Shown here piece after piece: positions 8,912 to 17,343 of a DNA stretch of 64,000 nt (position 1 is its first letter; each line of letters starts with the position of its first letter). The stretch spans positions 1 through 64,000 of the forward strand of contig NZ_DAIQRQ010000015.1 in the NCBI RefSeq assembly GCF_036786105.1. Direction: 5' to 3'. The position numbers and the translations under genes were made by a program. This DNA comes from Ohtaekwangia sp036786105 (GTDB taxonomy: Bacteria > Bacteroidota > Bacteroidia > Cytophagales > Cyclobacteriaceae). The notes beneath the pieces were generated by a model. The model searched no databases, had not been told where the DNA came from, and saw nothing but the letters and a program-made list of their open reading frames with translations.

Positions 8912-10132
8912 ATGTCAACACAAACAGCGACCGGAACCCAGACAAAAAAATCGATGAAGCAGGATGCTTTCGATCATCCGGATTTTTATATGCTTGACGA
9001 TCTGCTGACGGAAGAACACAAGCTTATCCGCAATTCGATCCGCGACTTTGTAAAACGGGAGATATCGCCCTATATAGAAGATTGGGCGCAGCGTGCGCAT
9101 TTTCCATACGAGATTGTAAAGAAGTTCGGTGAAATTGGAGCCTTTGGCCCTACAATTCCTGCTGAATATGGCGGTGGTGGCCTCGATTATATAGCCTACG
9201 GACTGATCATGCAGGAAATTGAACGCGGTGACTCGGGCATGCGCTCTACGGCATCGGTGCAGGGTTCGCTTGTCATGTACCCGATCTATAAATTCGGCAA
9301 TGAGGCTCAACGCAAAAAATACTTGCCCAAACTCGCTTCCGGTGAATGGCTGGGGTGCTTCGGATTAACGGAGCCCGACCATGGTTCGAACCCGGGGGGT
9401 ATGGTCACCAATTTTAAAGACATGGGTGATCATTACCTGTTGAATGGCGCCAAGATGTGGATATCCAATTCGCCCAGGGCAGACGTTGCGGTGGTATGGG
9501 CCAAGAATGAGCAAGGCCGGATTCACGGACTGATCGTTGAACGCGGCATGCCCGGATTTACTACACCGGAAACACATGGCAAATGGTCGTTGCGGGCAAG
9601 CACAACGGGTGAGCTGGTGTTCGACAATGTTAAGGTGCCGAAAGAAAATTTACTTCCGAATAAAAATGGTTTGGGTGCTCCACTCATGTGCCTCGACTCT
9701 GCCCGTTATGGTATAGCGTGGGGCGCTATAGGTGCAGCCATGGACTGCTATGATTCTGCCAGACGATATGCATTGGAACGCGTTCAGTTCGGCAAGCCGA
9801 TCGCTTCTTTCCAACTGGTACAAAAGAAACTGGCAGAGATGCTAACGGAAATCACAAAAGCACAATTGCTTAACTGGCGATTAGGTGTATTGATGAATGA
9901 AGGTAAAGCTACTACACCACAAATCTCTATGGCGAAACGAAACAGTGTGCAGGTGGCATTGGAGATTGCGCGTGAGGCGAGACAGATCCATGGCGGCATG
10001 GGTATAACCGGAGAATATCCGATTATGCGCCACATGATGAACCTCGAATCGGTTGTTACGTACGAGGGTACACATGATATACATCTGCTGATCCTTGGCA
10101 ATACTATTACGGGGATACCTGCTTTTGTTTAA
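8912..10132 (+). CDS. gcdH: Glutaryl-CoA dehydrogenase-like acyl-CoA dehydrogenase
   Basis: A 406-residue FAD flavoprotein that oxidatively decarboxylates glutaryl-CoA to crotonyl-CoA in lysine and tryptophan breakdown. The acyl-CoA dehydrogenase domains run in order: N-terminal helical (to about 150), middle beta domain with CFGLTEPDHGSNPG and WISNSP, and the C-terminal helical domain. The signature MRHMMNLESVVTYEGTHDIH carries the catalytic glutamate (YEGT) and is characteristic of the glutaryl-CoA branch, with GITGEYPIMRH before it. It is divergent from tryptophan dioxygenase with about 70 nt between starts, and ends at a bidirectional hairpin. The substrate assignment is by motif similarity. 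Confidence 0.88.
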   Translation: MSTQTATGTQTKKSMKQDAFDHPDFYMLDDLLTEEHKLIRNSIRDFVKREISPYIEDWAQRAHFPYEIVKKFGEIGAFGPTIPAEYGGGGLDYIAYGLIMQEIERGDSGMRSTASVQGSLVMYPIYKFGNEAQRKKYLPKLASGEWLGCFGLTEPDHGSNPGGMVTNFKDMGDHYLLNGAKMWISNSPRADVAVVWAKNEQGRIHGLIVERGMPGFTTPETHGKWSLRASTTGELVFDNVKVPKENLLPNKNGLGAPLMCLDSARYGIAWGAIGAAMDCYDSARRYALERVQFGKPIASFQLVQKKLAEMLTEITKAQLLNWRLGVLMNEGKATTPQISMAKRNSVQVALEIAREARQIHGGMGITGEYPIMRHMMNLESVVTYEGTHDIHLLILGNTITGIPAFV

Positions 10133-10140
10133 ATTTATTT

Positions 10141-10209
10141 CCCACAGAACTCACCGATAAACACAGATCAATGCAAATATATTCTGTGTAAGTCTGTGAG
10201 TTCTGTGGG
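10141..10209. terminator. Long bidirectional hairpin between convergent genes
   Basis: Arms 10141-10168 and 10181-10209 pair as a roughly 28-bp stem: 14 perfect base pairs (CCCACAGAACTCAC with GTGAGTTCTGTGGG), then GA and ACACAGA with a few mismatches, and a 12-nt loop. It is followed on the plus strand by GGCTTTTATTT. It lies between the ends of the acyl-CoA dehydrogenase gene and the response-regulator gene, fitting a shared terminator. It belongs with the other word-repeat hairpins of this window. Confidence 0.75.
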
Positions 10210-10220
10210 GGCTTTTATTT

Positions 10221-10871
10221 CTATAATTGAATCAATCCGTTTCGCAGCGCGTACATTACTAATCCTACGCGCGTTTTGAGTCCGAATTTTTCGAAGAGGT
10301 TGTCGCGGTAGCTTTCTACAGTGCGTGGGCTGCAAAACATTTTTTCTGCAATCTCTTTATAGGTGAGCTCCGTGGCGGCATAGCGAAGAAAATCCATCTC
10401 GCGGTCGTTCAATGCAATCTTTACTGCAGGGGCAGTTTCTTTTTCATTCGATAAACTCATAAGAACTTTATGTGCTATCCAGTCGGGGTAATAATATCCT
10501 TTATCTACCAGGGCATCGAGTGCTTTCTCCAGTTCCATCGGGTGCACATTTTTGAGCAGGTATCCTTTGGCACCACAACGGATCATCTTGAGCAACGTTT
10601 CTTCTTCATCCTGCATCGACAATGCTAGGATGCGTATACCGGGGTGGTGCTGCGTGAGCCATTGTGCTGTATCGAAGCCATTCATCACGGGCATATTTAT
10701 ATCAACCAATACGATGTCGGGTATATTTCCCGGCTGTTGAAATCTTTCCATGAGGGCTTTACCATTCTCCGCCTCGTACAATACTTTGTATCGCCTGAAC
10801 TTTTCGATGATGCCGCTAAGGGCTTCGGCTATCAGTATATGATCGTCTACAACAACTACAGAGTGCTGCAT
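10221..10871 (-). CDS. NarL/LuxR-type response regulator
   Basis: A 216-residue response regulator. The receiver domain (1-125) has the acidic pair D9-D10, the phospho-acceptor D57 (VLVDINMP) and the K of GYLLKN. A LuxR-type HTH follows at about 150-212 (LTYKEIAEKMFCSPRTVESYRDNLFEKFGL). It is the last gene of a four-gene operon and starts 3 nt after the kinase stop codon, so the kinase at 10875-11669 is its cognate partner. Targets are unknown. Confidence 0.93.
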   Translation of the reverse strand: MQHSVVVVDDHILIAEALSGIIEKFRRYKVLYEAENGKALMERFQQPGNIPDIVLVDINMPVMNGFDTAQWLTQHHPGIRILALSMQDEEETLLKMIRCGAKGYLLKNVHPMELEKALDALVDKGYYYPDWIAHKVLMSLSNEKETAPAVKIALNDREMDFLRYAATELTYKEIAEKMFCSPRTVESYRDNLFEKFGLKTRVGLVMYALRNGLIQL

Positions 10872-10874
10872 AAA

Positions 10875-11669
10875 TCAGGCGTTTAGTTTATGGGCTGGTA
10901 TATATAGTTTCATGCGCGTTCCGCTTCCCGGTGTGCTCTCCAATGTAAATTCTGCACCGATAATGTCTGCTCTTCGTTTCATATTACCAAGACCTATACC
11001 TTTGGCATTAATGGCTCCATCGCCCTGTATAAATCCCTTCCCGTTATCAGCCGCTTGTATCGCAAGTCCGTTCCCTTCGAACTGAAAGTCGAGATTCAGT
11101 TTTGTACAGCCGGAATGTTTTACACTGTTCTGCAAAAACTCCTGTAAAATACGCAACACAAAACTTTTCACCGCAGCAGACGCCTGTATTTTCATGTGCG
11201 TGGTATGAATTTCGGCTTGTGCAAAACCGGCTGCCTGTACTTTCATAAATTCTGCACTGATCAGTTGGTACAGATCAATGTGCAGGTAATTATTGTCGGT
11301 AAGGTTGCGCGAAAGACTACGCAGATCGGATAGCGATTCATTTATAATATCAGCGATTGTTGTGATCCGCTTGAGCGACTCCAGGTTATCACTGGTTACC
11401 TGTTGTGCATAGAGTGCTGCCAGGGTCAGCTTCTGCCCTACATTATCGTGTATCTCGCGGCCGATGTTTTGCATCGTCTGTTGTTGTACTTCAATCTGTG
11501 CCTGCATCAGCTCACGCGAAAAGCGTTCGTGCATGTCTTCGATTTCCTCCTGGTGCTCCAGCTTGCGCTTCCGGTATATGAACATCACTGCCAATACAGC
11601 CAGCAGGAATACGATCAGCACGATCATCGATGTGCCGATCAGGAGTAATCCTTCCTTTGTATCATCCAT
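10875..11669 (-). CDS. NarX-like sensor histidine kinase (HisKA_3 type)
   Basis: A 264-residue kinase. A single membrane helix (8-31) is followed by a coiled coil (34-66), the HisKA_3 phospho-acceptor H74 in NIGREIHDNVGQKLTLA, and a HATPase domain with N-box NSVKHSG, DNGKGF and GIGLGNMKRRADIIGA. It has almost no periplasmic part, so it probably cannot sense a ligand alone. Its first 31 nt overlap the end of the polytopic membrane protein gene, suggesting translational coupling and physical partnership. It phosphorylates the adjacent LuxR-type regulator by context. Confidence 0.92.
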   Translation of the reverse strand: MDDTKEGLLLIGTSMIVLIVFLLAVLAVMFIYRKRKLEHQEEIEDMHERFSRELMQAQIEVQQQTMQNIGREIHDNVGQKLTLAALYAQQVTSDNLESLKRITTIADIINESLSDLRSLSRNLTDNNYLHIDLYQLISAEFMKVQAAGFAQAEIHTTHMKIQASAAVKSFVLRILQEFLQNSVKHSGCTKLNLDFQFEGNGLAIQAADNGKGFIQGDGAINAKGIGLGNMKRRADIIGAEFTLESTPGSGTRMKLYIPAHKLNA

Positions 11670-12286
11670 AAAAACATAACTGTATAAGTAGTATATAAAA
11701 CATAGTTCATAATGCTCATTACATTGACCAGCATCTGCAGTATATTTTTGTATGTTGTAACAATGTAAAGCCAGTTGCTCATAGCAAAATACGGAAGCGT
11801 GCCCGTTGTAAACAACAGGAATGCAAACAGCATGTAGAAGAATGGCTTTCTAAGAAAATTGAAGTCGGTTGGGTTTTGCAACATCTCGTATAGCTTCATA
11901 ATAGAACCTATAATTACCAGGATGGAACCGAGGCAATAGGCCAATACATTAAAATGATTCTCTTCCAGGAAGAGCACCTGTGTTACAGCACTGAACGCAA
12001 CCAGCACTACTGCCGATGCCAGCAGAAAGCGCTTATACCCGGGCTGATTCACTGCCAGGTAAAAAATGATGAGGTAAAGCAGGTATTGCAGGGGAATCAT
12101 AATATTGTACATCGAGGCGTTCACGCTTCCTTTCGCTGCAAAGAACAGCTGGTATACTTCTACCAGCACGATCATTAACAGTAACACCGGGAACAACCGG
12201 AGGTATTTACTGTTTTTTATAACGGGAAAAGCCAGTAACGAACTTAAAAATGCAGCGAACTCGAAGTACGGTATATATCGATTCAT
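11639..12286 (-). CDS. Polytopic membrane protein of the signalling operon (about seven helices), unrecognised
   Basis: A 215-residue, very hydrophobic protein with about seven predicted helices (near 5-23, 29-50, 61-79, 85-105, 113-131, 146-165 and 175-205) and short loops, without catalytic motifs I can name. The layout recalls the helix bundles of 7TM sensor modules, but as a separate polypeptide. It overlaps the kinase gene by 31 nt and follows the lipoprotein gene by 28 nt. Inference: it may be the sensory membrane module for the adjacent short kinase. It could also be an unrelated transporter-like protein. Confidence 0.75.
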   Translation of the reverse strand: MNRYIPYFEFAAFLSSLLAFPVIKNSKYLRLFPVLLLMIVLVEVYQLFFAAKGSVNASMYNIMIPLQYLLYLIIFYLAVNQPGYKRFLLASAVVLVAFSAVTQVLFLEENHFNVLAYCLGSILVIIGSIMKLYEMLQNPTDFNFLRKPFFYMLFAFLLFTTGTLPYFAMSNWLYIVTTYKNILQMLVNVMSIMNYVLYTTYTVMFLWMIQRKDYS

Positions 12287-12314
12287 ACAACATCTGCTTT
12301 TACTTTACACAATG

Positions 12315-13085
12315 TTAATAACTTCTACTGGCACTGAGCACAGCAGCGGTGGCATCACTACAGGTTGGCGGACATAACAATCCCTGGTTCTTCACCATGC
12401 CGGAAGTAGCCGCGGCATTGGCAGACGTTAAATCCAGCACCAACGGCTTTTCAGTTTTCGGCATTTTCAGTAATGGTATATAGGTGAGTTTGCCATCCGT
12501 TTCCTTTTGATCGACTTTTCCCTGATCCTGTTTCTGATCGTACTTCTCTTTTTTCACATCATTGCTGTCGGCAACATCGCTCTTTACGGCACCACTTTCT
12601 GAGAAGTATTTGGCAGAGTAACGCGGATCAAAATCAACCGGAACGGCATCACCTTTCTGTTGCACGGTGGGCACCATAAAAAGCGTATGCAGGCTCTTAT
12701 AGTTCTGCCCGTTGTGCATCGGCCCATTGGCAGGATATACTGCGTAATAGAACCGTATGCCCAGCTCTTCGGGCTTAACGTCTACCTGTCTGGAATACTC
12801 TTCTATAAGACATATAAATTTTTTGAGTGTATCGATAGAATACCAACAGCTTCTCGATGCCTTCAGACTATCGACAGTCATAAATGGAGCCGCATTTACC
12901 AGTGCCGCATGTGTATCGCCATAGCGTGCAACACCTTTCATAAACTCTTCCACAGTAAGACCATAAAATTTATCCTGTTTACAGTTGTAACAGTTTACCA
13001 CCACAGCGGGATCGGGTTTGCAAGCAAGAAGGAACAAGAGTGTGCCCATCATGATCAGACTGGCAGAAACAACGCGTGATTTCAT
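12315..13085 (-). CDS. Lipoprotein of the signalling operon, unrecognised family
   Basis: A 256-residue lipoprotein. The lipobox LLACKPD puts the acylated cysteine at C22. The mature protein has a CYNC pair just after the anchor (residues 32-35), a conserved-looking core with GIRFYYAVYPANGPMHNG and KSLHTLFMVPTV, then a Lys/Gln/Asp-rich stretch near 190-210 and a C-terminal SANAAATSG region. I do not recognise a named domain. As first gene of the operon with a membrane protein, kinase and regulator, it could be the outermost sensing part. Function is not assigned. Confidence 0.8.
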   Translation of the reverse strand: MKSRVVSASLIMMGTLLFLLACKPDPAVVVNCYNCKQDKFYGLTVEEFMKGVARYGDTHAALVNAAPFMTVDSLKASRSCWYSIDTLKKFICLIEEYSRQVDVKPEELGIRFYYAVYPANGPMHNGQNYKSLHTLFMVPTVQQKGDAVPVDFDPRYSAKYFSESGAVKSDVADSNDVKKEKYDQKQDQGKVDQKETDGKLTYIPLLKMPKTEKPLVLDLTSANAAATSGMVKNQGLLCPPTCSDATAAVLSASRSY

Positions 13086-13432
13086 AATGCTATAGTTTGT
13101 TTAGTGGGAAATAGGTACAATTAAAAATAGACAGGAAAAGAAAGTATTGAAAGGGGCTGTCTCGCCACATCGGTTAAAATCACCCTTATATGTGGCTAAA
13201 TCTTATGCGATCGCCATATTTAACTTTATCCCAAGTGTATTTATAGTGTAATGCACACACTCCTTCCGTTAAATAACGGTGTTATAAATCGCTATTTACA
13301 AAGGGCTTTTCAGTTAGCAGCACATTGTTCACCGCCCGGTTTACTCCGAATATTGTTACACGAAAACGCCAGCATCTTCCGGAAGAGATCGGCAAAACCG
13401 TTTGCTAAAATTTATACTAAAAGACCTTAATC
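13086..13432. other. Divergent intergenic region, 347 bp
   Basis: It separates the signalling operon from the MNIO cassette and must hold both promoters. No clear TAnnTTTG box is seen on either strand. A GCGATCGC palindrome lies at 13207-13214. The 40 bases before 13433 are A/T-rich (TTTGCTAAAATTTATACTAA). No gene is seen. Confidence 0.5.
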
Positions 13433-15274
13433 ATGAGTTACGTTTTTAAAGGAAAACTTTGCGGCTTCTTTTGCAATGATTGTTCAGAGCCGCTCGATCG
13501 CGTGAAAGTACGTCTCTACCGACCATCCAGAAGTGAGAGTGTAACCATACTGGCTGTAGCGGATGCCAACCAGACCTTTCACCAGGTACATGCCGATGAG
13601 TTAAAAGCAAAGCAGAAATTACTCATCGCAGAAACTACAACGGATGCCAGCGGCGCATTTACTTTCGAGTTGGGAGAAAAAGAAAAATATAGTGGGGAAG
13701 CATTTGAAATAGACTTCGTTTGTGGAAACAATTATCACAAGCCGGTTCCACCCAGAAAATTTGAAGAGTTCCAGTTTCACATTACTACTCTGCAACCACA
13801 GTGGCGCGAAAAAGGAACCGACAACCAGGCGGTAAATTATTTCGGCTGGGAATATTGCGTTGCTGCCAAGTGGTGGTGCCTCATATTACGCATACTCGAC
13901 CTATGGGTAATCTGCGGCCGTGTTGTTGATTGTGAAACCGGTAAAGCCGTGGAAGGTGTGCGCGTCTTCGCATTTGATGTTGACCTGCTCCAAGATGATC
14001 CACTGGGATCGGCATACACCGATGTCAACGGGCATTTTAAAATTACCTATACTTCGGCTGATTTCTCGAAGACTATATTTTCATGGCTCAATGTTGAATG
14101 GCCGGCAGGCCCGGATATATACTTTAGAGTAGAGACACCGTCAGGGCTTGTGCTTCTGAAAGAAGATCGTCAAACCGGTCATCGCGCAGACAGAACCAAT
14201 GCCCACAATTGTTTCTGTGTAAAACTGTGTGTAAAATCGGTGCCTGTTGATGTTCCGTGGTTTACACATGTTGGCAACTATAATATTACTTCGGATATTG
14301 ATGGTTCCGGTCTGACTACCCATGACCGTTCTTTTGCCGGAGATACAGGTTATGGTTTTTTTAGTGCTATCAAACTGGTGGGTTACGCCACCAAAAAAGT
14401 TCCGACGGCACCTTCCATGCCGTTGTATTATCGCTTTGTATACTCGGTGGATGGTTCGCCTTGGGCTCCTGTAACCGAAGCGAATATATACCTGCGAATA
14501 AAAGTTGGTGTTCGTCAAATTACATGGGGAGGCATTACTGCTTTTCAGGATATAGTGATTGACAAAAATCAACCGGCATCTGCGGCAGACAGTATTCCTG
14601 CTGACAATGCTCCCAACCCTATCCCGGATCACGTACTTAGACTCGATGCCAATGGATGGGTTCGTGTAGACCAGGTTGGTCTGGACAATGGATTCTATGG
14701 ACCACTTCTGTGGATTGACTCCAACACGATCGTTCCTGGCGGAGATCCAAAAGTTGCTGCCGATACAGCCGGAAATATACCTGCTGTGCCTAAAAACGGG
14801 AAGAAGGTATCTTTTGCATTTCAGACAACCGATGATCCTTCTAATCCTGCCTCATCCAATTTCAGAGAGCAATCTATACAAGCGCTTATCCATATCAACA
14901 ACTGGAATGAGCACAGTATGTTAACGCTTGAAGAACTGACAACGGGTGGCGGTAGTGGATGTAACCCGATTACAACAAATGCTCATGTACACTATACAGC
15001 AGATCATGAGTTGATGGCAGCGTGGGGCCTTGGCGTTTCATCAGCAGCTATACCGTCTGGTATTACCATTACCAATGCATCGGGCCCAACGCTTATACTT
15101 CCAAGAGGCAAAGCCGATACGATAGACTTTGCCAATCCGGGCACCGTTAACCCGGCCTTCAACACCTGGCCATCCTGTGCTTACAGGCTGGCACTGACAA
15201 CAAGGCGCAAGCTTACCGATGGCGAGTATAATGACGTTGCCAAAGACTATCCGGTAATACTCTTTTGCCGATAG
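13433..15274 (+). CDS. Large Cys-rich protein with transthyretin/CarboxypepD_reg-like segments, first gene of MNIO cassette
   Basis: A 613-residue protein without a signal peptide or membrane helix. Residues 1-25 carry three cysteines (CGFFCNDC). Two beta-sandwich segments of transthyretin/carboxypeptidase-regulatory type can be seen: about 5-85 (VRLYRPS then TTDASGAFTFELG) and about 160-235 (ICGRVVDCETGKAVEGVRVF then YTDVNGHFKITY). Cysteines cluster again near 145-170 and in HNCFCVKLC, and the chain ends in LFCR. The C-terminal two thirds are Gly/Asp/Asn-rich beta-type sequence without a family I recognise. The gene is followed after 100 nt by a small CGGCH peptide gene and then a DUF692 enzyme. 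Inference: it may be a structural partner, carrier or additional substrate of the MNIO system. Confidence 0.7.
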   Translation: MSYVFKGKLCGFFCNDCSEPLDRVKVRLYRPSRSESVTILAVADANQTFHQVHADELKAKQKLLIAETTTDASGAFTFELGEKEKYSGEAFEIDFVCGNNYHKPVPPRKFEEFQFHITTLQPQWREKGTDNQAVNYFGWEYCVAAKWWCLILRILDLWVICGRVVDCETGKAVEGVRVFAFDVDLLQDDPLGSAYTDVNGHFKITYTSADFSKTIFSWLNVEWPAGPDIYFRVETPSGLVLLKEDRQTGHRADRTNAHNCFCVKLCVKSVPVDVPWFTHVGNYNITSDIDGSGLTTHDRSFAGDTGYGFFSAIKLVGYATKKVPTAPSMPLYYRFVYSVDGSPWAPVTEANIYLRIKVGVRQITWGGITAFQDIVIDKNQPASAADSIPADNAPNPIPDHVLRLDANGWVRVDQVGLDNGFYGPLLWIDSNTIVPGGDPKVAADTAGNIPAVPKNGKKVSFAFQTTDDPSNPASSNFREQSIQALIHINNWNEHSMLTLEELTTGGGSGCNPITTNAHVHYTADHELMAAWGLGVSSAAIPSGITITNASGPTLILPRGKADTIDFANPGTVNPAFNTWPSCAYRLALTTRRKLTDGEYNDVAKDYPVILFCR

Positions 15275-15374
15275 CAAAATATACTATAGGAATATGCTGA
15301 AAATCCTTTAACAGAGTAAGCCCCGGATGCCGAAAAGGGTATAGAGTAGGTAATTTTCTCAAAAACCGTTTTGT

Positions 15375-15626
15375 ATGAAAAGATTTAAAAGTATTCAACC
15401 TGCTATAGCCCATCCGGTTGTGCGGGTAAGTGTTCCGGCTTCTGTAGCCTATGACTTCGACTCGCTGACGAAGGTTACCCAAAAAATCCTCGGACAGTTA
15501 GGTTGTGGCGGATGTCACTCCGGCCGTTGGATACAATACGAAATTGAAGATCGTTTCGTAGTAAACGAACAACTCGAAGTAAACCCTATCTTCAACGGTA
15601 TCAGAATCAATGAACAGGTATACTGA
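15375..15626 (+). CDS. Small CGGCH-motif protein, probable MNIO substrate (RiPP-like precursor)
   Basis: An 83-residue protein with no signal peptide. The central motif is LGCGGCHSGRW with C44, C47 and H48, flanked by a helical stretch (FDSLTKVTQKILGQ) and a beta-like tail (RFVVNEQLEVNPIFNG). Its last 17 nt overlap the start of the DUF692/MNIO gene, a tight translational coupling. MNIO enzymes are known to modify cysteines of short peptides encoded next to them (methanobactin, 3-thiaglutamate, bufferin and Chryseobacterium systems). By context this is the likely substrate. The CxxCH motif also resembles a c-type haem site, but there is no export signal, which argues against a cytochrome. Confidence 0.72.
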   Translation: MKRFKSIQPAIAHPVVRVSVPASVAYDFDSLTKVTQKILGQLGCGGCHSGRWIQYEIEDRFVVNEQLEVNPIFNGIRINEQVY

Positions 15627-17082
15627 CACCGGTGTCGGACTGATTTACTTTGCAGGTCTTGAACCTGTAGTAGAATCACTTTCCAGGTACATTGACGTGA
15701 TTGAGGTTGAGCCTCAAACATCATGGTTCAAGGAATCCCTGGAGAGTGATTCCTTTACCATCGATCCGCAGATAACAACATTTCTGCAAGCATGCCCGCA
15801 GCCAAAGATATTTCACGGTGTGGGTTTCCCCATCGGGGGCACTATACTTCCGCAGGCTACGCATTTTAAAACGCTGCAGGAACATGCAGCGTTGCTGAAG
15901 CCCAGATATATAAGCGAACACCTGAGCTTCAACAAATATACCGATCGCTCCGGCAGTATACATCAGGCTAACTTTCTGCTTCCACCGTTGCAGAATGAGC
16001 ACGGTATAGCTACGGCTGTATACAACATCGCTCACTACAAAAAACATTTTGATATACCTTTCGCGTTCGAGACTGGCACAAACTATCTGCAACCGCAGCC
16101 GGGCGAAATTCCCGATGGTGAATTTATAGCGCGCATTGCAGAAGAAAGCGACTCCTATATTTTACTCGACTTGCACAACCTGCTGGCCAATGAAAAGAAC
16201 GGACGTCAAAAAGTGAAAGACTTTATCAATCAGCTTCCGCTGGAACGCGTTGCTGAAATTCACCTGGCAGGTGGCATGTACTATAAAGATTATTACCTCG
16301 ATGCACACTCGGCCGTTAGCTCAGCCGAATTACTGGAACTGTCGCGGGATATTATCCGAAAACTGCCGGCTTTGCGAAGTATTATTTTTGAAATGCTCCC
16401 GGAATATTATAATCGTTCGATTGCTCTATCGGATATTGAAAACCAGTTTATTGCTATGCACCGCTTGTGGGATGAGCGTGGCACAGCGCAACAACCCGCG
16501 CGCGCCATTCCGCTGACTACTTCTGCCGACAATACAACTACATCAGCCGAATGGGAATATATACTGGGCAGCGTTGTTAACAATCACTCAGAAGAACATG
16601 TACTGACAACATTTCTTCAACAAGACAAGGGAACAGAAATTATCAAAGACCTTATATTTGAATTTCGCGCTTCAGCTATTGTAAGCGCATTGAAAATGAG
16701 CAGCCGTCTTATCCGCCTTACCCTGGGCCATGAAAAGTTCAACGCCATGCTGCGACATTATTGTGCCACGAATCCTTCGGAGCTTTTCATTTTTGCCAGT
16801 GGTGAACGGTTTGCCCGGTATATATCAGCGCTATCGCTGGATATACCACACCTGCAAACATTACTGGAATTTGAGCTGGCATCCGGCTACACACGTATGG
16901 ACGGACAACCGCGAACGGTAAATTTCGACTGCGATCCTTTTATATTGTTTGAGTCGTTGCTAAACTATAAGAAGCCGGAACTGCCGCCCGCGCAAGCGAT
17001 CTATGCGGTAGATATTGAGCCGGATGATCTCCATCAAAAAGATAAATCGCTTATGCAATACAACACGGTATTTCATAATTGA
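15610..17082 (+). CDS. DUF692 (MNIO) multinuclear iron enzyme with C-terminal partner-like domain
   Basis: A 490-residue fusion. Residues 1-290 form a DUF692 TIM barrel whose metal-ligand motifs are visible in order: FHGVGFP, ISEHLSF, FETGTNYL, LLDLHNLLAN, EIHLAGGMYY, YLDAHS and IFEMLPEYY. The usual DxNN-type motif is DLHN here. Family members are mixed-valent multi-iron oxygenases that rework cysteine residues of peptide substrates. Residues about 300-490 add a mostly helical domain with FARYISALSLDIPHLQTLLEFELASGY, resembling the DUF2063/HvfC-type partner that usually is a separate protein, so catalytic and substrate-handling parts seem fused. It starts inside the preceding small gene (17-nt overlap). 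The DUF692 call is firm; the partner call is by pattern only. Confidence 0.88.
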   Translation: MNRYTDTGVGLIYFAGLEPVVESLSRYIDVIEVEPQTSWFKESLESDSFTIDPQITTFLQACPQPKIFHGVGFPIGGTILPQATHFKTLQEHAALLKPRYISEHLSFNKYTDRSGSIHQANFLLPPLQNEHGIATAVYNIAHYKKHFDIPFAFETGTNYLQPQPGEIPDGEFIARIAEESDSYILLDLHNLLANEKNGRQKVKDFINQLPLERVAEIHLAGGMYYKDYYLDAHSAVSSAELLELSRDIIRKLPALRSIIFEMLPEYYNRSIALSDIENQFIAMHRLWDERGTAQQPARAIPLTTSADNTTTSAEWEYILGSVVNNHSEEHVLTTFLQQDKGTEIIKDLIFEFRASAIVSALKMSSRLIRLTLGHEKFNAMLRHYCATNPSELFIFASGERFARYISALSLDIPHLQTLLEFELASGYTRMDGQPRTVNFDCDPFILFESLLNYKKPELPPAQAIYAVDIEPDDLHQKDKSLMQYNTVFHN

Positions 17083-17343
17083 TCTATAGTTGCAGTAGTT
17101 TTAATCTTAACCAACACATTTCACTGGTTGCGACCTGCGCCTTGCCACAACGCGGGAAGCAATCGGTGATTTGTAATGGTTATATCTGTTAACCGTTACA
17201 CGTTAATAGTTATCCGTTACAAATTAATGGCGGTGTGTGTGATTGGGCTCTCAGAGAAATCACAAACCATTAAAATACAATCATTGATATACCTCTTCTA
17301 AATAACTGATAACTAATAACGATTAACTTTTAACGGATAACCA
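17083..17343. repeat. Word-repeat site with long-range inverted repeat at convergent gene ends
   Basis: Reiterated GTTAAC/CGTTA/TATCCGTTA words. The arm GTTAATAGTTATCCGTTA (17202-17219) pairs with TAACGGATAACCACTAAC (17331-17348), 16 of 18 matching, about 110 bp apart. The right arm runs over the stop codon of the amidohydrolase gene (17344-17346). The same vocabulary is used at 43545-43600 and 58140-58203. It may act as a bidirectional transcription end. No gene is seen. Confidence 0.65.

Noticed and set aside
15375..15626. CxxCH motif read as c-type cytochrome
   Set aside because: There is only one motif, no signal peptide, and the gene is fused by overlap to a DUF692 enzyme, which favours a modified peptide.
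17083..17343. Insertion-sequence remnant
   Set aside because: No transposase fragment and no target-site duplication can be seen around the inverted words.
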